64,000 bases of DNA. Origin: UMGS172 sp045578845 (GTDB taxonomy: Bacteria; Bacillota; Clostridia; Oscillospirales; Acutalibacteraceae). The stretch is taken from positions 1 through 64,000 of the forward strand of contig JAZNLA010000053.1 of NCBI GenBank assembly GCA_045578845.1, read 5' to 3'. Position 1 is the stretch's first letter; each line of letters begins with the position of its first letter. Positions 61,851 through 64,000 of this stretch are shown piece by piece. The position numbers and the translations under genes are program-made. The notes beneath the pieces are model-generated. The model was not told where the DNA came from. It worked only from the letters and a program-made list of their open reading frames with translations, and made no database searches.

Positions 61851-63074
61851 ATGATAACCGATATTAAAGGATTTGAACTGCTTGACTCAAGAGGCAACCC
61901 CACCGTTGGATGCGAAGTAACATTGTGTGGCGGTATAAAGGCCGCCGCCATTGTGCCTTCGGGTGCTTCAACCGGAAAATTCGAGGCGGTAGAACTGCGT
62001 GACGGAGGTGACCGATACGGCGGCAAAGGCGTAATAACCGCTGTAGATAACATTAACCGTAAAATTTCGAGCGAAATTATTTCACTTCACACGCTTAACC
62101 AAAAGGTTATTGACGGACATTTGCGAGCACTTGACGGCACCGAAGATAAGTCAAATTTAGGTGCAAACACAATTCTTGCGGTATCCCTCGCCGTGGCACG
62201 TGCGGCGGCAAGGCACTACCGAGTGCCGCTATACCGTTATTTGGGCGGAATTTCGGGACTTAAAATGCCTACACCCATGATGAACATTTTAAACGGCGGT
62301 GCCCACGCCGACAACACCCTTGATGTGCAGGAATTTATGATACTTCCCGCCCTCGGCACCTTTTCGGAGCGACTTGAAGCGAGTGCTGCCATTTACCACA
62401 CTTTAGGCACACTTTTAAAGCAAGACGGCAAATCTACAGCAGTCGGTGATGAGGGTGGTTTTGCCCCCGATTTAAAAACCGACGAAGAAGCAATAGAGTA
62501 TGTTTTAAAAGCCATTGAAAAAGCAGGTTACAGCAACGAAAAGGTTAAAATCGCACTCGATGTTGCGTCAAGCGAGTGGTATGAGAACGGAAAATACAAA
62601 CTTCCTAAATCGGGCAAAACCTTAACTGCAGAGCAACTTATAGAAAGGTATGAAAACCTATGCAAGGCCTATCCTGTAATTTCTATCGAAGACGGACTTG
62701 CCGAAGAAGATTTTGACGGTTGGAAGATGTTGACCGACCAAATGGGCAAAAAAATAATGCTTGTCGGCGACGACCTTTTTGTTACACACCCGAAAAGACT
62801 TGATTTAGGCATAAAAAACGGATATGCCAACTCAATTTTAATAAAACTAAACCAAATCGGCACTTTATCCGAAACATTAGAGGTTATCACCGCCGCAAAA
62901 ACTGCGGGATACACACCTATAATTTCCCACCGTTCGGGCGAAACCGAGGACACATTTATTGCCGATTTGTCGGTGGCAGTGGGTGCCGAATATATAAAAT
63001 CGGGTGCTCCCTGCCGTACCGACCGCACCGCAAAATACAATCGACTATTGAAAATCGAAAGCGAATTGAGATAA
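61851..63074 (+). CDS. eno: Enolase (short form)
   Basis: A 407-residue enolase: DSRGNPTVGCEV at the start, NGGAHADNTLDVQEFMI, VGDEGGFAPDL, EDGLAEEDFDGW, GDDLFVTHPKRL, LIKLNQIGTLSE and SHRSGETEDTFIADL, so all catalytic residues (Glu208, Lys341 and metal ligands by E. coli numbering) are present. It ends soon after TDRTAKYNRLLKIE and lacks roughly the last 15-20 residues seen in typical 430-residue enolases. It is outside a glycolytic cluster, with a single upstream GAAAGGG ribosome binding site. It may be a second enolase. Confidence 0.95.
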   Translation: MITDIKGFELLDSRGNPTVGCEVTLCGGIKAAAIVPSGASTGKFEAVELRDGGDRYGGKGVITAVDNINRKISSEIISLHTLNQKVIDGHLRALDGTEDKSNLGANTILAVSLAVARAAARHYRVPLYRYLGGISGLKMPTPMMNILNGGAHADNTLDVQEFMILPALGTFSERLEASAAIYHTLGTLLKQDGKSTAVGDEGGFAPDLKTDEEAIEYVLKAIEKAGYSNEKVKIALDVASSEWYENGKYKLPKSGKTLTAEQLIERYENLCKAYPVISIEDGLAEEDFDGWKMLTDQMGKKIMLVGDDLFVTHPKRLDLGIKNGYANSILIKLNQIGTLSETLEVITAAKTAGYTPIISHRSGETEDTFIADLSVAVGAEYIKSGAPCRTDRTAKYNRLLKIESELR

Positions 63075-63102
63075 AAAAAGGGGCGACCAAAGGTCGCCTC
63101 TA
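63075..63102 (-). terminator. Terminator of the AGCS symporter gene
   Basis: On the minus strand GGCGACC pairs with GGTCGCC across TTT, followed by a long U run that lies right after the enolase stop codon. Confidence 0.8.
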
Positions 63103-63125
63103 CAAAATTAGGTGTTAAAACCACA

Positions 63126-63998
63126 TCAGACATTAGCCTCTTCGGCCTCTAATTCTTCTATATGCAGTTTTTCGGTTTCATGGAAAACCGACAGCATGGG
63201 TTTTAACATTTTGCCATGTATTTTACGGTCAATGTAGTTCTTGGTAATCTTAAATACAAGTCCCGACAAGGCAACAACACCGATAAGGTTGGGTAACATC
63301 ATAAGTCCATTAAAGGTATCGGAAATGTCCCAAGCCAAGGAAGATGTCATAATTGCACCCGAAACGGTCATAAGTACGAAAATTACGCGGTAAACCTTTT
63401 TACCCGTTTCACCGAACAGGTACTCAACTGCCTTAGAGCCATAGTGCGACCAGCCGAGAACGGTGGTAAATGCAAACAAGAACATTGCAACGGCAATGAA
63501 CTTACTGCCCATACCCCAAAACGAGAACACGCTGTCAAAGGCGGCACCTACCAAGGTTGCGTCGGTAACGCCTTCAACCGTAATCTTGCCCGTATTAAGA
63601 TTGAAAACTCCCGAAGTAAGTACAACCAAAGCGGTCATTGTGCAAACAACCATGGTGTCGGCAAAAACCTCAAAAATACCCCACATGCCTTGTTTGACAG
63701 GCTCTTTTATGTTAGAGTTTGAGTGTACCATAACCGATGAGCCAAGACCTGCTTCGTTCGAGAAAACGCCGCGTTTAAATCCTTGGGTCATGGCTTTGCC
63801 GATAACAAAACCTATTCCGCCGCCCATGGCTGCAATGGGTTTAAATGCCGTCACGAAAATCGCCTTAAATGCGGGCAAAATATTTGCATAGTTTATACCG
63901 ATAATTACAAGACTGCCTATTACAAAAAGGACAACCATAAACGGTACAACCTTTTCTGCAACATTGGCAATTCTTTGAAGTCCGCCTAAAACTATAAT
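63126..63998 (-). CDS. AGCS-family sodium:alanine/glycine symporter (5' end outside window)
   Basis: The frame runs through the right edge (upstream codons encode I-I-V-L-G-G-L-Q-R-I-A-N-V-A-E-K-V-V-P-F before the first Met), so only the C-terminal 290 residues are visible. The AGCS hallmarks are RGVFSNEAGLGSSVMVHSNS, GMWGIFEVFADTMVVCTMTALVV (helix) and TTVLGWSHYGSKAVEYLFG. Carriers of this family take up alanine or glycine with sodium. About five of the usual eleven helices are present. The C-terminal tail is hydrophilic, ending in a Glu-rich stretch. Confidence 0.93.
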   Translation of the reverse strand: MIVLGGLQRIANVAEKVVPFMVVLFVIGSLVIIGINYANILPAFKAIFVTAFKPIAAMGGGIGFVIGKAMTQGFKRGVFSNEAGLGSSVMVHSNSNIKEPVKQGMWGIFEVFADTMVVCTMTALVVLTSGVFNLNTGKITVEGVTDATLVGAAFDSVFSFWGMGSKFIAVAMFLFAFTTVLGWSHYGSKAVEYLFGETGKKVYRVIFVLMTVSGAIMTSSLAWDISDTFNGLMMLPNLIGVVALSGLVFKITKNYIDRKIHGKMLKPMLSVFHETEKLHIEELEAEEANV

Positions 63999-64000
63999 GG

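Noticed and set aside
63463..63891. Plus-strand frame opposite the AGCS symporter
   Set aside because: Antisense shadow of a well-supported membrane protein; no start signal.

Overview
This window looks like chromosomal DNA of an anaerobic Gram-positive member of the Clostridia, most likely an Oscillospiraceae/Ruminococcaceae-type gut bacterium. This is inferred from the gene families and gene order: IreB, DivIVA and SepF; a recA-recX-rimO-pgsA string; T-box leaders for Trp and Cys; a TPP riboswitch on thiT; a split transketolase; frequent TTG/GTG starts; and strong GGAGG-type ribosome binding sites. There is no rRNA operon, CRISPR array or complete insertion sequence. The only clear mobile-element gene is a tyrosine integrase cut by the left edge, so the left end is probably the margin of an integrative element or prophage.

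Left third (1-23 kb): after the integrase come two secreted/lipoprotein genes, ireB and a UvrD/PcrA helicase, all on the minus strand. A plus-strand eda-kdgK operon (keto-deoxygluconate catabolism) follows. Next are tRNA-modification genes (a TtcA-like PP-loop protein, tcdA, trmO), a phosphate permease and a cytoplasmic GH13 amylase. A Crp/Fnr regulator heads an ABC uptake operon of the nitrate/sulfonate type and has a perfect inverted repeat just downstream of its own -10 box. A DUF1653 gene has a one-base frameshift and a structured leader. An orphan trpB sits behind a Trp T-box, thiT behind a TPP riboswitch, and cysE-cysS-trmN6-rsmI behind a Cys T-box.

Middle (23-36.6 kb): pgsA, rimO, recX and recA are translationally coupled. 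Upstream of them are prmC, yqhQ, a histidine kinase, a response regulator and a lipoprotein that probably belongs to the same signalling unit. On the plus strand is a NatA/NatB-like ABC exporter. The two transketolase subunits lie beyond a shared terminator.

Right half (36.6-64 kb): one very long minus-strand series runs miaB, ylbF, mutS, a small membrane protein, mutL, miaA, an HlyD-like protein, yggS, sepF, ylmH, divIVA, ileS, lspA, rluD. It joins mismatch repair, tRNA modification, cell division and translation. Upstream are two tRNA-Ser genes, a block of consecutive hairpins, an amidohydrolase, and a small divergent XRE-repressor module with two inverted-repeat operators. The final stretch holds a transglutaminase lipoprotein, an O-antigen-ligase-like membrane protein, a large membrane protein that looks like a P-type ATPase without its catalytic motifs, rlmB, an HPr-kinase-like protein, enolase, and an AGCS alanine/sodium symporter cut by the right edge.

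The most unusual items are the catalytically degenerate P-type-ATPase-like protein (57294-60134), the unassigned structured leader at about 16362-16440, the divergent 41-residue protein/XRE module (54529-54999), the Crp/Fnr operator, and the hairpin block at 53495-53604.
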